Assembly: GCF_036884655.1 (NCBI RefSeq)
Contig: NC_088338.1
Location: forward strand, 2,294,001 to 2,358,000
Length of the DNA: 64,000 bases
Direction: 5' to 3'
Origin: Musa acuminata AAA Group
Lineage: Eukaryota > Streptophyta > Magnoliopsida > Zingiberales > Musaceae
Numbering within the stretch: position 1 is the stretch's first letter; each line of letters starts with the position of its first letter. Of this stretch, positions 25,271-40,744 are shown in pieces. A program made the position numbers and the translations under genes. Under the pieces are notes generated by a model that ran no database searches, was not told where the DNA came from, and worked only from the letters and a program-made list of their open reading frames with translations.

Positions 25271-26461
25271 TTAGGCAGCAGGCTTCTCCCATTTAAGAGG
25301 CTTGACCACCTCCCAGGTGAAGTCGGGGTCGTCCCTTCCAAAGTGTCCGTAAGCTGCAGTCTTGAGGTACCTGCCATTGCCTCCCCTCTTCAAGTCGAGG
25401 TTGATGGTGATCATTCCCGGCCTGAAGTCAAAGTTCTCCTTCACAATCTTCAGGATCTCCTTGTCCGGGATATTGCCAGTGCCGTAGGTGTCCACGAACA
25501 CCGACAGAGGCTCAGGCACACCGATTGCGTACGACACCTGCACAATGCAGCGGCGAGCGAGGCCACTGGCGACAATGCTCTTCGCCGCCTGTCGGACTAT
25601 ATAGGCGCCGCTGCGGTCGACCTTGGTGGGATCTTTGCCTGAGAAGGCGCCACCACCGTGAGCTCCCCAGCCACCGTACGTGTCGATGATGATCTTGCGG
25701 CCGGTGAGCCCAGCATCTCCGTGGGGACCGCCGATGACGAAGCGCCCGGACGGGTTAAGGTGGAAGATGGTCTTCTCGTCCAGGTACTTTTCGGGGATGA
25801 CAGGCTTGATGACATGTTCCTTGAGGTCGGCAGCAATCTCGTCGTTGGTGACGGTCTCGTCGTGCTGGGTGGAGATCAGCACGGTGTGGACGCGGATGGG
25901 CACCATGGCGCCGTGGTCATTCTGGTACTCCACCGTGACCTGGGTCTTCCCGTCGGGCCTCAGCCAAGGGCAGGTGCCGTTCTTGCGGACCTCCGTGAGG
26001 CGGGCACCGAGCTTGGTGGCAAGGACGTGGCTGAGGGGCATAAACTCGGGGGTCTCGTCGGTTGCGTACCCGAACATGTGGCCCTGGTCACCGGCACCGA
26101 TCTCCTCAGGGCGTTTGGTGAAATGCCCATGGACGCCCTGCGCGATGTCAGGAGACTGCTGCTCGATGTTGACGAGCACCTTGCAGTGATCGGCGTCCAG
26201 GCCAACATCATCGGACACGAATCCGATCGAGCGGCACGTTTCGCGAACGATCTTTTCATAGTCGATGTTGCCCTTGGTCGTGATCTCCCCAAACACCATG
26301 ACCATGTTGGTCTTGGTGCAGGTCTCACACGCAACCTTGCTGTCAGCGTCTTGCGCGAGGCAGGCATCAAGAATAGCATCGGAGATCTGGTCGCAGAGCT
26401 TGTCAGGGTGCCCCTCGTTCACGGATTCAGAGGTGAAAAGGAAGGTATCGTTGCTGGCCAT
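25271..26461 (-). CDS. SAMS: S-adenosylmethionine synthase
   Basis: Makes S-adenosylmethionine from methionine and ATP in the cytosol. SAM is the methyl donor and the precursor of ethylene, polyamines and nicotianamine. Single coding exon, 396 residues, the normal plant length. Visible motifs: [12 protein letters not shown] (17-28, ATP/metal site), the signature [12 protein letters not shown] (122-133), [13 protein letters not shown] (244-256) and the P-loop-like GGGAFSGKD (269-277). The end, WEKPAA, is a typical plant C-terminus. The start MASNDTFLF at 26461 matches plant SAMS. Twelve in-frame codons upstream cross a splice acceptor and belong to the 5'UTR intron. The gene is GC-rich relative to its surroundings, as expected of a highly expressed plant gene. 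Isoform number cannot be assigned. Confidence 0.98.
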   Translation of the reverse strand: MASNDTFLFTSESVNEGHPDKLCDQISDAILDACLAQDADSKVACETCTKTNMVMVFGEITTKGNIDYEKIVRETCRSIGFVSDDVGLDADHCKVLVNIEQQSPDIAQGVHGHFTKRPEEIGAGDQGHMFGYATDETPEFMPLSHVLATKLGARLTEVRKNGTCPWLRPDGKTQVTVEYQNDHGAMVPIRVHTVLISTQHDETVTNDEIAADLKEHVIKPVIPEKYLDEKTIFHLNPSGRFVIGGPHGDAGLTGRKIIIDTYGGWGAHGGGAFSGKDPTKVDRSGAYIVRQAAKSIVASGLARRCIVQVSYAIGVPEPLSVFVDTYGTGNIPDKEILKIVKENFDFRPGMITINLDLKRGGNGRYLKTAAYGHFGRDDPDFTWEVVKPLKWEKPAA

Positions 26462-26471
26462 CTCGTTCAAT

Positions 26472-27125
26472 CTGGAAAATAGTGAGGATAGTATCAAATC
26501 ACATGATAATGATCTACGAAGTAATTTAATGGCATGCTATTGTATATTGCCATCGTGCATCGCATCGATCTTAAAGTAAATCTTATGATTTCATCAAGAA
26601 ATCCTCTAAATCGAGCAAGAAAGTTGGATCTGATCTTAGTGTAAGCCACTATTTCATCAATAAATCCTTTAAATCAAGCAAGAAAGTTAGATCTGATCTT
26701 AGTGTAAGCTACTATTGCAACGAGAACGACCAAGTTGGGTTTCGACGCATGAAAATGAATTAGAAACTCAAGAATCCCAGGGTCCCGAGTAGATCCAGCT
26801 AAAAGCAAATCAAAACCATAGCATCTCCATGCTTCCTAGCAGATCTCTGCCGCAATGCTCAACGAAACCTAAAACAGAGCGGGCGTGGTGGATTCTTCTC
26901 AAAAAAAAGAAGAGATCTAAAACCCGAAAGAACAACTAGAGACAGCAAATCTGCGCTTATCAAGAGGAGCCAGCCATCCCTCTCCAGATCAAAGATCCAA
27001 AGAACAACACCACGAGAAACAAGAGAAGAGCATCGAAACTAAACGAACTAACGAAGAAAAGAACAAAGCAGCCGGAGATCTAAAGGCGACCGAAACAGAC
27101 TAGGAGGAGAAGCAGAAGTCCTCAC
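26472..27125 (-). other. 5'UTR intron of SAM synthase
   Basis: On the minus strand the donor is CCAAAG|GTGAGG at 27126/27125 and the acceptor is TTTTCCAG|ATTGAACGAG ending at 26472, ten bases before the ATG. A leader intron of this kind is known in plant SAMS genes and often raises expression. The untranslated first exon runs from 27126 to about 27180. Confidence 0.75.
26588..26713. repeat. 63-bp perfect-register tandem duplication in the SAMS leader intron
   Basis: Copies at 26588-26650 and 26651-26713 both begin ATTTCATCAA and contain GATCTGATCTTAGTGTAAGC. They differ at a handful of single bases and have no indels. Confidence 0.9.
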
Positions 27126-27200
27126 CTTTGGACGCGGATTGCAAGCTGTAGTCCCTCGAGCAACCCCTTTCACGGCCTCTTCCTCTCCGATCGACCCCGA

Positions 27201-27208
27201 TATTTATA
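27201..27208 (-). promoter_or_regulatory. SAM synthase TATA box
   Basis: The minus strand reads TATAAATA, about 75 bases upstream of the leader-intron donor. That places transcription start near 27170 and leaves a short untranslated first exon. Confidence 0.7.
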
Positions 27209-27748
27209 GACGAATAAATACTTCTTTGCAAACCCTGTAGTATCCTCCTCTGGTTTGTACCCGGTGGTTGAATCGCGTTATGATCATGGGGCCCGCTATC
27301 AAACCGGTAGGGGGCTGCTGGAGTCTGTGATTATACGTATCTTTTCCAAACTTTTTAAGACCCACTCCTCTCACTTACACAAAATGTAATTGGCAACAAC
27401 GTGGACTCACGTGCGGGCCCCATAAGATCCACTCTGCTTCTGGCAATCACAAGACAGGCAGGTGAGGCGAGGAAACCGAAAACGGGTAACAGGAGTTTCT
27501 CAGATCCAGATCTGATGGCTGGAGGAACCTTTTTCCACCGCGCCATCGCAGCCGTCGGATCAGTTCGGATCCTGCAGTTGAGTTTGGTTGCAGTCGGCGA
27601 GGAACAGAGACCCGCAGCTGGGGCCCACGGATTCGGTGACCAACCGCGCAGGGCCCCACTGGGGTCCGTCACAACAATTTTTTAATAAGGAGATTTTTTT
27701 GGGGCGATTTTCCGGAAAAAAAAAAACTCTTTTTTTGGTTTTTCAGTA

Positions 27749-28291
27749 CCCCTATTTTTATTTATTTTTAATGATACCTTTTATTTTCTTTGATCACATA
27801 AAAGTCTCTCGTCATAGCTTCTTGCTCTGCCTCGTCACTAGGCCTCGTCATCTCGTGTTGCCTATAGAGGTCTCACCCACGAAGATCTCATCATAGATCC
27901 GATAAGAACGATCATCATCATCATCCTCATCCTCGTTGTTTTGTTTTCGTCATGCTATTATCATCCCTCATTCTTCAATACTTGAACCTACTACTTTTGT
28001 CTTGTGCCATCGTTTTCGTCACATAAGGCTTTCTCTCTCTCCTCGACTTGTCCCATTGTACTATGCATCGTCTGTACCTTCTTTTTAAATTGTTTTACTT
28101 TCCTAATCAAACGATGATAATGGAAAAAAATATCTTAGCAAAAGTAATAAAGAGTGAGAGATAATGAATAGAAGGATGAAAACGTCAAGGTTGATGACTA
28201 CGAGAGGGCTCGAGCAGGACGAAGGCGATGACGAGACTTACATGATTAAAAAAAATAAGAACATCATTTAAAAAATTAAAAATAAAAATAT
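27749..28291. mobile_element. Foldback element with AT-rich arms and mixed core
   Basis: The left arm (27751-27816: TATTTTTATTTATTTTTAAT, then TTGATCACATAAAAGTCTC and TCGTCAT) aligns with the reverse complement of 28224-28291 (ATTTTTATTTTTAATTTTTT, then TTAATCATGTAAGTCTCGTC). The arms are about 68 bases with small gaps. The core contains many CGTC/GACG words and no gene. The layout is like the two other GC-core foldbacks, but the arm sequence differs. Confidence 0.55.
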
Positions 28292-30972
28292 CTTTAGTTC
28301 GAAATTGAATATGTCGGGATTGGTTAAAGTAAAAATTGAAGCATTTTAGTATTAGTTTTTAAGAATCCACGTATATCCAATCCAATTAAATTTGATCATT
28401 TGTGAAATATATATATATATATATATATATTTATTTAAATGTCAGATTCCAACAAATAATGCTTGAAAAAAGGTCAACAGGACATCCAATGAGACGACTC
28501 CCCGCAAGAAGATGGTGGTGAGCCACTACTTGGTGGGGCCGTTTGTTCCGGATTCACCATGGCGGGGGTAGGTGAAGGTTAGGTGTGTGTGTGTGTGTGT
28601 GTGACTTGTGGTTTTCAACCTGTTGACATCACGATGCGGATACATACACGTCCACTCTTCCAAGCCACCATCTGTGATGTCCGCACCCTCTTGGCTCATT
28701 CACTAGCATGCATTACACATGTTAGATCTGTTTTGCTTTTGGCTGTAATCCCAAAAGAATGATACAATCATATTGATAATTTTTGGAGAATGATATCGAT
28801 AAATTTTAGTATATTAATTAATTAATTAAATTATCATAGATTTTAATGAAACATCATAAGATCATGGGATCATATCCCACATTCTCTGTCTATTATCCTT
28901 TCAAAAAAAGAAAAAAAGAGTGCAATTAGGAGAAACGAGCCACTAATTAGATATGTGACTAAGAACTTTTTGAAGTGCGGTGGTTGGTTGCCTACTTGGG
29001 GATTGAGTAGTTGGGGATCGCCAAATTGATGTGACTTTGGAGGTTTTTGATCTAATTTAGGGCCATATCATATTTGTTTAATTGGGTGGGGTTCGATTTA
29101 TAATTCTTTAATCGTAAATATAATTGAACCAAATTTGATGAACTATTGGTGTGAAGGGTCGATTAATTAATTCATAAGGATTATTTAAATTTTATTTAAA
29201 ATAATTATATGATATATTAAATATTAATTATAAATAGATATTTATTAGAGGAAGAATCAGTGGCATTATAATTAATCCGATATGATTTGAATCTGTATAC
29301 AGCTCATCGGGGTTTGAGTTTAAAGGACTTATGACTCAAAGGGCGACTTGTGTAAAGATCAATTTCTGTATATGATTACTCCAACATTAAGTTACTCTGA
29401 AATTACGGATGTTAATAATAAAAGATATTCAACCTCAATTATCGTGTCAAAAATGACTTTTTTACGTCAGATAAAATGTGAGGGGATATGCTATATAATA
29501 TTTCTCAAGGGATAATCTATAATTACCTTCTTTTGGATTATTGTCTATGTAGATAACGAAGAGAGATAACTTGTAATCGTCGACTTACATTCATATGGGT
29601 GGATAAAAGAGATAGCTTTTGTTTTCTGCATTGACTAAATTGTTATGTCTATAGTTACATCGGACGATGAATGATCGATGATATTTCTCATATCAATATT
29701 ATAAAAATATGATAAAAATAAAGAAAAGACTGATAGAGATAGATTTATGCAACTTCATGTTAATGTTTAGTTCATAGATAAAATTTGTCTTGTCTCAGGA
29801 AAATATTAGTATAAATCGTGAATAGACTGTCCAAATCAGATGTTTGTGTTTTGACCGTCAAGGTTCAATAAATTGCCTTCTCCTTGGAAAAAAGAAAAAT
29901 AAAAAGAAAAAAATTTGAATAGCAAACAATTACGTAATCCTCGGAAAAATTAAGAGCGTGTTTCTTTTTCTTCCATATTTTTTCCTCCCCACTCCTTCGG
30001 TACTTCTTCTCATCATCCGTGCCTTCTTCTTGATAAAATATATTTTAGATCCAAGACATGTCACAATTGATATCACGTCGTGCTATAGTCAAGTCAACAA
30101 GGGAAGTATTCCTACACGCTAAGTCAGAATTCGTACCGAGATGCTGTTTGGCATGTCTCATCCCGAAAGCATCGTCTCGAGGATCAATCGCAACGTCGAA
30201 TCCGTATGTGACCGACCCTTCCTCGTGTCAAGATCAAACGAAGACGTTGATTTCTTGCACTGTCTCCATGCGCTGCTGCTACTATTTCACCAACCTTCCT
30301 CGGATCATGATCAAAGGAAGACGTTGACATCTGTCAAACCACGTTTAACTCGGTCCCTCCTCATACGTTTCATGTTGGATCAAACGATGGCTTCGTGCGA
30401 AAGAGTTGGGAACATCTCTTCCATTTGTTGCCACGCTTGCAGATGCATCGCCGCTATCTATCTCTCTTACGCAAACCCAAACAAAAAGCCTTGGGAGGAC
30501 AAGTCTTCTTTTGCGAGGCGTCACCATCTTCAACAACCCATTCGATTCCTTCCCAAGTCAAGCTTTTCTTTTCTTTTCTTTTATGAGTCTCATGATATTG
30601 ATATTTTTTTGTGGTGTATAAAATGATGCTTGTTTAGTTTGGCTAAAAAATATATTTGTTATGGTTTTATTATTGATTCTAAAAATACATTATATGATTT
30701 AAACCCAAAAAATAGAGAGAGAGAGAGAGAAAGAAAAAACAATGGAAAAACGAAGATATATGTGAAGAAGTCTAATTTGCTATTATTATCATTGACAAAT
30801 AATACTTACGAGTTTCACTATGTTTGAATCACCATTTAATTATCTAAAAATCGACGTTCGAATTGAATATTATTTATTTTATTCGAATCCAATCCAAACC
30901 TCCATTAGGGTGATGGAACACAGGCATTTTCTTCTTTTCAGAAATAAATTCACTCGATTAATTCAACCTAAG

Positions 30973-30974
<2 letters not shown>

Positions 30975-31013
<39 letters not shown>
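30975..31013. repeat. (GA)n microsatellite
   Basis: About 19 uninterrupted GA units. A shorter run occurs at about 30716-30730. Confidence 0.9.
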
Positions 31014-31014
<1 letters not shown>

Positions 31015-31271
31015 AATTCATTATATTTTCACTTGAAACAATTGGATGATTCACTTGAACATGATGGGTATTTGAGTTCCAAATTGAATTATTTGGCTTT
31101 CATGAGTTTAATTGGCCTTATACCTCTCATTGTTTTTGTTGTTTCATTAAAAAAAATAAAAAAATTATACGATATTAAATAATTGTCATATAATTATATG
31201 ATATTAAATAATAGTATTTGGGCAAGGTGAGATGGTTCGAGTACGACGAAAACTAATTGAGTTGAGGATAT

Positions 31272-31423
31272 TGTAACATCCCATTAGTCCCACATCGGAA
31301 GTGGGTAATGCGTATGATTGACTTATATGAGTCTGATGAGTATGTTATGTTAATTCTAATTTAAGCATTTTGGTATGTGATTGAAGGATCAATTGACTGG
31401 CTCATCAGACTCGGGTTGTGACA
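31272..31423. repeat. Short LTR-like repeat (TG...CA)
   Basis: It begins TGTAACATCCCATTAGTCCC with ACATCGG following, and ends GACTCGGGTTGTGACA. TGT...ACA ends and the CCCACATCGG word are features of small plant LTR (TRIM/SMART-type) families. At 152 bp it could be a solo LTR. No matching target duplication is evident. Confidence 0.4.
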
Positions 31424-32049
31424 ATAACATATTCATATGTTTACTTAAATTCGACATCTACCGTTTGTACAATAATACACTAACTATGAAATACCACACG
31501 CGTAAAACTATATGAGTGAAAATAAAAAATATTTATATTATATTTTTCTTATTTTTAAATGCCTATTTTGTTTCTTAAAAAGTGTTTGATCCCATTTTTC
31601 TTCACTTTGGTTTATTTTAAGAAAAAAAATAAACCACACAAATAGAACTTGGATCCATCACCTTTGAGAGATAAGATAAATATTTTTTTTAAAAAGTATT
31701 ATTTGAAAAAAAAAAGAAATGATCGATGATGAAAATCTAAAACCCAATATTTTTTCGGTAAATCATCCAAAATTGAGAAATTCAACTCTATAATAACATT
31801 TGATTCTAATTATTACATAAAAATAAAACAATTTTAAACTCCTCTTCATTAAAAAAAGGAAATACACTAAAAAAAAAATAGAAAAAATGAGGGCAAATAA
31901 GTAATTGAGTCCCCTTAGGGGTATATATGTCATTTCATTCCACTAATTATTATATGGGGAGGCGTGGGATCCAATTTTGGAACGGCCCATCAAAAAGCAG
32001 CTCTCTTTTGACTGTTCTCACATCACTCCTCTGACCTCTCTCCACCACC

Positions 32050-33791
32050 TTTTCCTCTCTTTGCCACCAACAACAAGAAATTAGAGGTGGAAAAATCGTC
32101 TACCAAGCAATCGAGAGGCGCATTGGAGACCCCTCGATCTCTGATCCCTATCTGGATCACTAGCGCAGTTCACAACGAGGAGAAGAAGCAGCAGCAGGCA
32201 GCGGTCGTCGATCTGCGTCTCCGTGTGCGCGGTGAATTGGGAGGATGATTCCGGGACCGGTTGTTGGTGTCGTAAGGTCTCCTCCGAGCTCCCAAAGTTG
32301 CTTTCTTTATCTTGTTTCAGCGGTCGATTAGTGTGGTTCGCGACAAGATCGGTCCATTTCTTGGCTTTTGCCCTCGGATCATGCGTTTTGCTTTCTTGAA
32401 ATCCTGGGAGCTTGATGCGTTTGTCCTCGAGGGAGAGTTTGGTTGAGATCGTTTCAGTGTGTCGTTTGTTTGCGAATAATTACAGGATTTCTTAAGGGAA
32501 ACTAGGGATTTTGAATCTCGATTGGACTCTTTGTCATGTAGCTCTAGATCTTCTTTATTCTGAATTGTGAGTTACTCTGCTACTGGGTACGCTTGTTCTT
32601 CTTTTCAGGTTGCTGCAAGCATCACATTTTCCTGTCAATCTTTTCGTTTTACTCCTAATTTTAGTTTCTTCCTTGTTAATTTGTTGGGCATCTCTTTTGG
32701 AATCATGGAGATTCCTCCCGAACACTTCCACACAATTTTATTTGCTGGATCGGTATACCTTCCTGAAAGATTGGAAATGACTGAGGATGCCACTGAATTA
32801 AAGGTTCTCATGAGCTTTAGGTAACACCACTTGGTGTTCATGGCATAGATGCCATTGCGTTTGCTGGTAAATCTCAAATAAGTTGCTGAATATTGCTGGT
32901 TGCACACCAGAGGGACGATGTTAATATCAATAATTAAAGTTAGAGTTGCATGAACATGCAGTGAGACAATTATACATGTGATTGTGCACTGACGAGCTAT
33001 TTATTTATGAGAATGCATCTATGTAAATGGAGACTAGTGGATGATGATTGAATTAGAAATCTAAGCCCTGAAGAGTTTTCCTTTTTGAATAACTATTTAC
33101 TTAGTAAGTATGTAACTAATTTACATCACGTTTCTGAATTGCTCCATAGGCCACATGTATAAAATGCATTTTTGTTGGTTCATCACGTGATGTGTTTCGG
33201 TTGCTAGTAGCATGCTCTTATTTACTATAACTAGTACTGTGATATGCATTAACTACGACATTCATTTAGTTCTACACACCTCTTCATTTTCTGGCAGCTT
33301 CCTGATCATACCTATTAAACACTCAAGTTAATGATAAGTTAGAGACGATGAAGATCTTCAATTAGATACAAAGATTGTAAGTGTGGCATGAGACATGGCA
33401 GATCAAAATATTAGGATGCACCTCAGGGCACAAGTTCCAAGCAGCAAAGCCTATAAGAATTGGACTTCAAATTCTGTGAATGCATGAAATTTAGAATTTC
33501 TTTTTTACAGAATTTATCTACTTCTTGCTCTTTTTTTTGGGGTCTTTTTGTGCAAGTCAATTTAATTGAAATTCCTACAAAATGAAATTTCCTTGAAGTT
33601 CATGAATTTGTCTTAATCTTTTCCTCTGTTGCATGAGAACTTTTTCATTGACCAAGAGAGATACCGAGAGGAATAGTTTGTCGGCCTGCCTGCTGACATG
33701 TCTTTCGCTTTCTTAACAGGTAAATGAACAACTTAATTTTAATAGTCTTTCTTAAGACAAATTGAAAGGAGGGGATTTCCTATTGAAGTGG
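32050..33791 (+). other. 5'UTR and leader intron region of the SHAGGY-like kinase
   Basis: A CT-rich stretch at about 31990-32070 is followed by GC-richer sequence (about 32090-32290) that looks like an untranslated first exon. The region to about 33720 is intron-like and AT-rich. It ends in TTTCTTAACAG just before the exon that holds the ATG at 33792. Other acceptor-like sites exist (for example CTTTTCAG near 32608), so the exact leader structure is open. Confidence 0.45.
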
Positions 33792-36918
<3,127 letters not shown>

Positions 36919-38092
36919 AATAAAAATGACCTGCGAATAGCAGATGCCCATTTGCCCCAGGAAAGATATGCACTTGTTATGATTGGTGAACGATGTATAC
37001 AGCATAAGTGAATGCTGTTTCCTATGGTAATAGAATCCTTGTCCCTTCAAGCAGATAAAGAAGTCTCTGTTCATCTTCCAAAGTCCTAGAAGATCTTTGC
37101 CTAACGCCGCACAAAGTCAAATGTGTAACATCTATGCATGTTTAAGATTGCACTGATATGCTTGAACCATGGATCAGAATGTTCTTTTCTGTTCTGCTTC
37201 AGTGTGATTACCATATTGATTTATAGTTGGTGAAATGTCTACTGATGCATATATCCGACATTGTTCAGGTCTTTGATTATCCTGCTGGCGATAGCAAACC
37301 TTCTGTATAACTTGTAATTTCTTTGTCCTTATCGCTGAAATATAATCGTTGTAGCCATTGTCAAAGACATGCTATGGCAATTCCAATTCTTTAAAAGCAT
37401 ATCCATACTCATTGCAGCTTTTCATGCTCCTCCTGGTTTCAAAAATCTCAATAAAGTTGCCTTTTTTGTGATGCTCTTCCTATTCAGCAGACAAAAAGAA
37501 AGTTTTATTTCTGCTCACAGAACACCCCAAAAGACGTGTTCTGAAGATTGAATTCAAGCAACAAGCACTAGCTGATAAATATTAGACAACTTAGACTTGT
37601 TTGCTTGGCCAAAAGAAGTAGATTGACAACAAGCATTACCCTTGTTTTGTGTATGTGTTTTTTTCCATCCATGACTGTAGCTAACAGGAAGACTGCTCCC
37701 TGTTTTGCCCTGATAACATTTCAGATTACCTGCCTGATTTCTTTTCACTTTTTGGCATCAAGGATTCAGAGTTTAGTTCCTATTCTCTCTTCTTCTTCTT
37801 GTCAGATAGTAAAACTTCACACATCAATGTCCATGGAGCATCTGAATACCCATCTCGGTTGTTGCTCATAACCACATTGCAAGTCAGCAGAGGCAAGTTG
37901 TAATAGTTCATGATCTCAGACTCATTCAAGTGCCAAAGGTTCGGAAAAAATGGGGCTTGACCACCAAAACATAGATGACAGTTCCGCAATTTCAAACATT
38001 TTCATTCAAAAATCTATAAGTATTTTCATGATTACAATGGTTTGAAGCCGAATGCAAAAGTTTATCTGTGAAGTGAAGAAACAGAATCAGCT
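36919..38092. other. Convergent 3' ends of SHAGGY-like kinase and DUF952 gene
   Basis: Spacer between two stop codons facing each other. The left few hundred bases should be kinase 3'UTR, the right end the DUF952 3'UTR. No further gene seen. Confidence 0.5.
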
Positions 38093-40744
38093 TCATGCCT
38101 GGTCCAGAAGACTGCAAGTGAATTCAGCATTTTTCAGTTCCAGCTTCTCCGCCTTGGAGACAACATCTAAAGAAAGCGGCCTAAAGCTCCGATCTGGGCC
38201 ATAGAAATGTGGAAAGTAGGTGTCCTCAGCAGCTTCATATATTAACTCCTCACCAAGCTTTAATAGTAAAATAAAACCTGTGAGCTTGTTGAAGCTACAA
38301 TTCAAGTTGTGTGATGATTTTATCTTATAGGGCAGTATAAAATGGCAGGTAAATATCCATGTACTCAACACAAAATAGTTATGACATTATGATTTACCAA
38401 TTTTTTGTTGCATATTATAGAAGATAGAAGATGTTAAAACATCATAAGAGACATTGTGAAATGCTATTTAAAAAAGAATTAAATAATAATAATAAAAACA
38501 AGATAGGTTTGTGGCATTTGCATGGTACAGTGTTTCAAAATTTGGTTTTAGCATCAACAAATGTAATCTTAGGAATCACTTGATCAAGCTGACCTCCAGA
38601 TTGCAATGTTAGAGATTGTGAGTACACATATGACAGTGTAAAATTAAATTATCTACAAGACCGTGTAGTAGTTAACTATCTTAAATTTAGTTCCCAAAAG
38701 CTAGATGAAAAAGAAAGAGCAATACAGTACAGGAGATCTGCCCAATGCAATGAAGCAGAGTGCAGTGGAATAAGTCCTCCAAGAAAATTACAAACATGTG
38801 GATATTCTTTTATCAAAAGTATCCTATGTGGTAATTTGCCTGAGACAAGTAATCATTTCTTTCTAGGCTGTGAATCAGAACTTCAAGGCAGATTTTGATA
38901 AAAGGTAATCTGAAGTACCATCAAATGTTTGGGAGATCTGGAGAAAGAATAACTTGAGAATGTTTCGAGAAGGGATGGGATTAGTTGGTATTGGCTGTTG
39001 CTGGAGAATATGATTCCAGTGGAATTTGTATTTCTGATGAAAAAAGAAATACTGTAGACATTGAAAACAACAGATTTATCTCAAAGCCACTTACAATTCT
39101 GATTTATTGTGTCATGTCAGTTTAGAAGGATGTTCTCTTTTGTTTGGCTTGTCCAGTTCTTTTGTCAGTCTTGCATGCAAGGGAGGGTGTTTGATTGCTG
39201 TTTGCTTTCAGCTCATTTGCAGGAAGCTTGCTGGCTTCATGTTTTGTATATATGGCACTCATATGGCAGAAATCGAAAAACTAAAAGTGAATTATATTCA
39301 ACCTAGAAACTAAAGATTGGTTAATGGATATCAAGTAAACAAACTGCACATGGAAGAAGACAAGATCAAGGTATCCAATAGAATTTTTTTACAGGGAACA
39401 CATCCAATATGACACAAATTTATATCGGATCACTAGTTCAGGTATCTAAATTAAGTTTCTTATGCTTGTGATCACATAGATTAGATGCTTGAAGGTGCAG
39501 TGGAAACTAAAAGCTGCCCATGAGCCAAAAGTTCTTATTATGATGATCAGACCTGAGGATCTAAAACACAAGCACTGGCATCCATGTCATCTTAGATACT
39601 TCGATTTAACATAGGACATAGAAGTGTGTTTTTATAACAGAGCTAAAAGTTGGCGATTAAACGTAGTAGTTGTTGCTGTTGTACAAACTCTTCCTCAAAT
39701 GACGAGTGCATTGAGTTTCTGTACACTTCCAAATGCAGCCTTGCTACATGTTTACTTTAGCATACCATGTGGCAAGTCTCCAAACACAACTTCATAACCA
39801 TGGTGTAGGAAACAGTACAACCTTTTCAATTATGGCAAAATTCCATTGCATGGCTTCAGCATTCATGGCAGAAAAATTAGTTAAAGTGAACAATGAACAA
39901 ATGTATACATAATACTTGTAGATGAACCATTTGTCTTAAGAATAGAACAGATGTGCTGCATCTAATCTTTCTAAAAGAGCTAGGATCTCAACCACCCATG
40001 TCTATATTCAACAAAATAAACTATTTGCCAAAATTGATCAAAGACAAGGACAAATTCGATTGTCATCGAAAGTGCTCGTGTTCGACTAAATCTATATGTC
40101 AATGACCAACAAGTCAGCCAGAAATTACAAGTTCTAAAGACCAACATTTATTTCAAACATCATAGATGATCCATATACCCAATATTCCAACAAAGTAATC
40201 GATGGGAAGGCCATATAACACATAACGCATATATGCCCAGACAACAGAAACGTTTTCATCAGAAGGTACTGTAGGTTTTGACAAGCTCTTCACCAAATAA
40301 TCGGTATTAATCCATCATATGACACAAGCATCCAGGGATTAGGCGAACGATTAAGGTGACCATTATCTTATCACAAAAAGAGTTCGAGTCTTGTGCCCTA
40401 ACTTACCTTGGCCGCGTCGATTTGGAGTAAGTAAAGGTCCTCCCTACCGCGGAAAAAGTTGTTCAGAACCATCCTCACCTGCCCAAGATTGAAACTTTAA
40501 GCAATTTCATACATCAAAAAGATTAACAGCGAAAAGAAAACGAGACGATCAGATCTCTTTGTTTCACTTTCTGCGAATTTTCGGGTCCCGCTGTACCTAC
40601 CTGATCAAGGTCACTGAGGTGAATACATCCAGTTCTTCGGTCGAGACTTCCGCCCAGAGTGGCGCCCGTCCTCTGCAGCTCCTCCAATTCTCCCGAGGTG
40701 CTCACTCTGTAGACGAACCCGTCTTTGGGGACTCTCTTCTCCAT
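38093..40744 (-). CDS. DUF952-family protein
   Basis: Three coding exons on the minus strand: 40744-40601, 40478-40407 and 38257-38093, total 381 bases, 126 residues. Introns are phase 0 (CAG|GTAGGT, AAG|GTAAGT). The order of conserved segments fits the small DUF952 domain: FVYRVSTSGELEELQRTG (10-27), then GCIHLSDLDQV (39-49), EDLYLLQID (62-70) and LIYEAAEDTYFPHFYG (77-92). A helical tail ends in FTCSLLDQA. DUF952 proteins are probably cytosolic; their biochemical role is not established. There is no signal or transmembrane segment. Intron 2 is 2.1 kb and contains a LINE remnant in the opposite orientation. The gene is divergent from GLB1, with 425 bases between start codons. Confidence 0.9.
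38740..38985 (+). mobile_element. LINE retrotransposon remnant (zf-RVT region)
   Basis: Plus-strand translation gives ILCGNLPETSNHFFLGCESE (38821 onward), the Cys-rich segment that follows reverse transcriptase in plant LINEs. In another frame about 45 bases later comes WEIWRKNNLRMFREG, the usual next motif. The frame break shows it is dead. It lies inside the DUF952 intron, antisense to that gene. Confidence 0.65.

Larger units (their letters stand above)
28292..32000. other. Long AT-rich intergenic region
   Basis: No gene recognised. It holds microsatellites (AT at about 28408-28430, TG at about 28582-28602, GA at about 30975-31013) and a short LTR-like repeat at 31272-31423. A more GC-balanced patch at 30050-30560 has overlapping frames on both strands, without domains or splice structure I can recognise. 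The right end leads into a CT-rich promoter region (about 31980-32090) for the SHAGGY kinase. Confidence 0.5.

Noticed and set aside
25256..26482. Long plus-strand frames opposite SAM synthase
   Set aside because: Antisense shadows of a GC-rich coding exon; the minus-strand protein is unmistakable.
30058..30626. Cluster of overlapping frames suggesting a gene
   Set aside because: Frames exist on both strands at once, no splice structure or domain, and sequence is low in similarity to anything I recognise.
31225..31240. GGTTCGA word resembling a tRNA B box
   Set aside because: No A box, no cloverleaf stems at the required distance; other GGTTCGA words (1134, 29090 areas) fail likewise.
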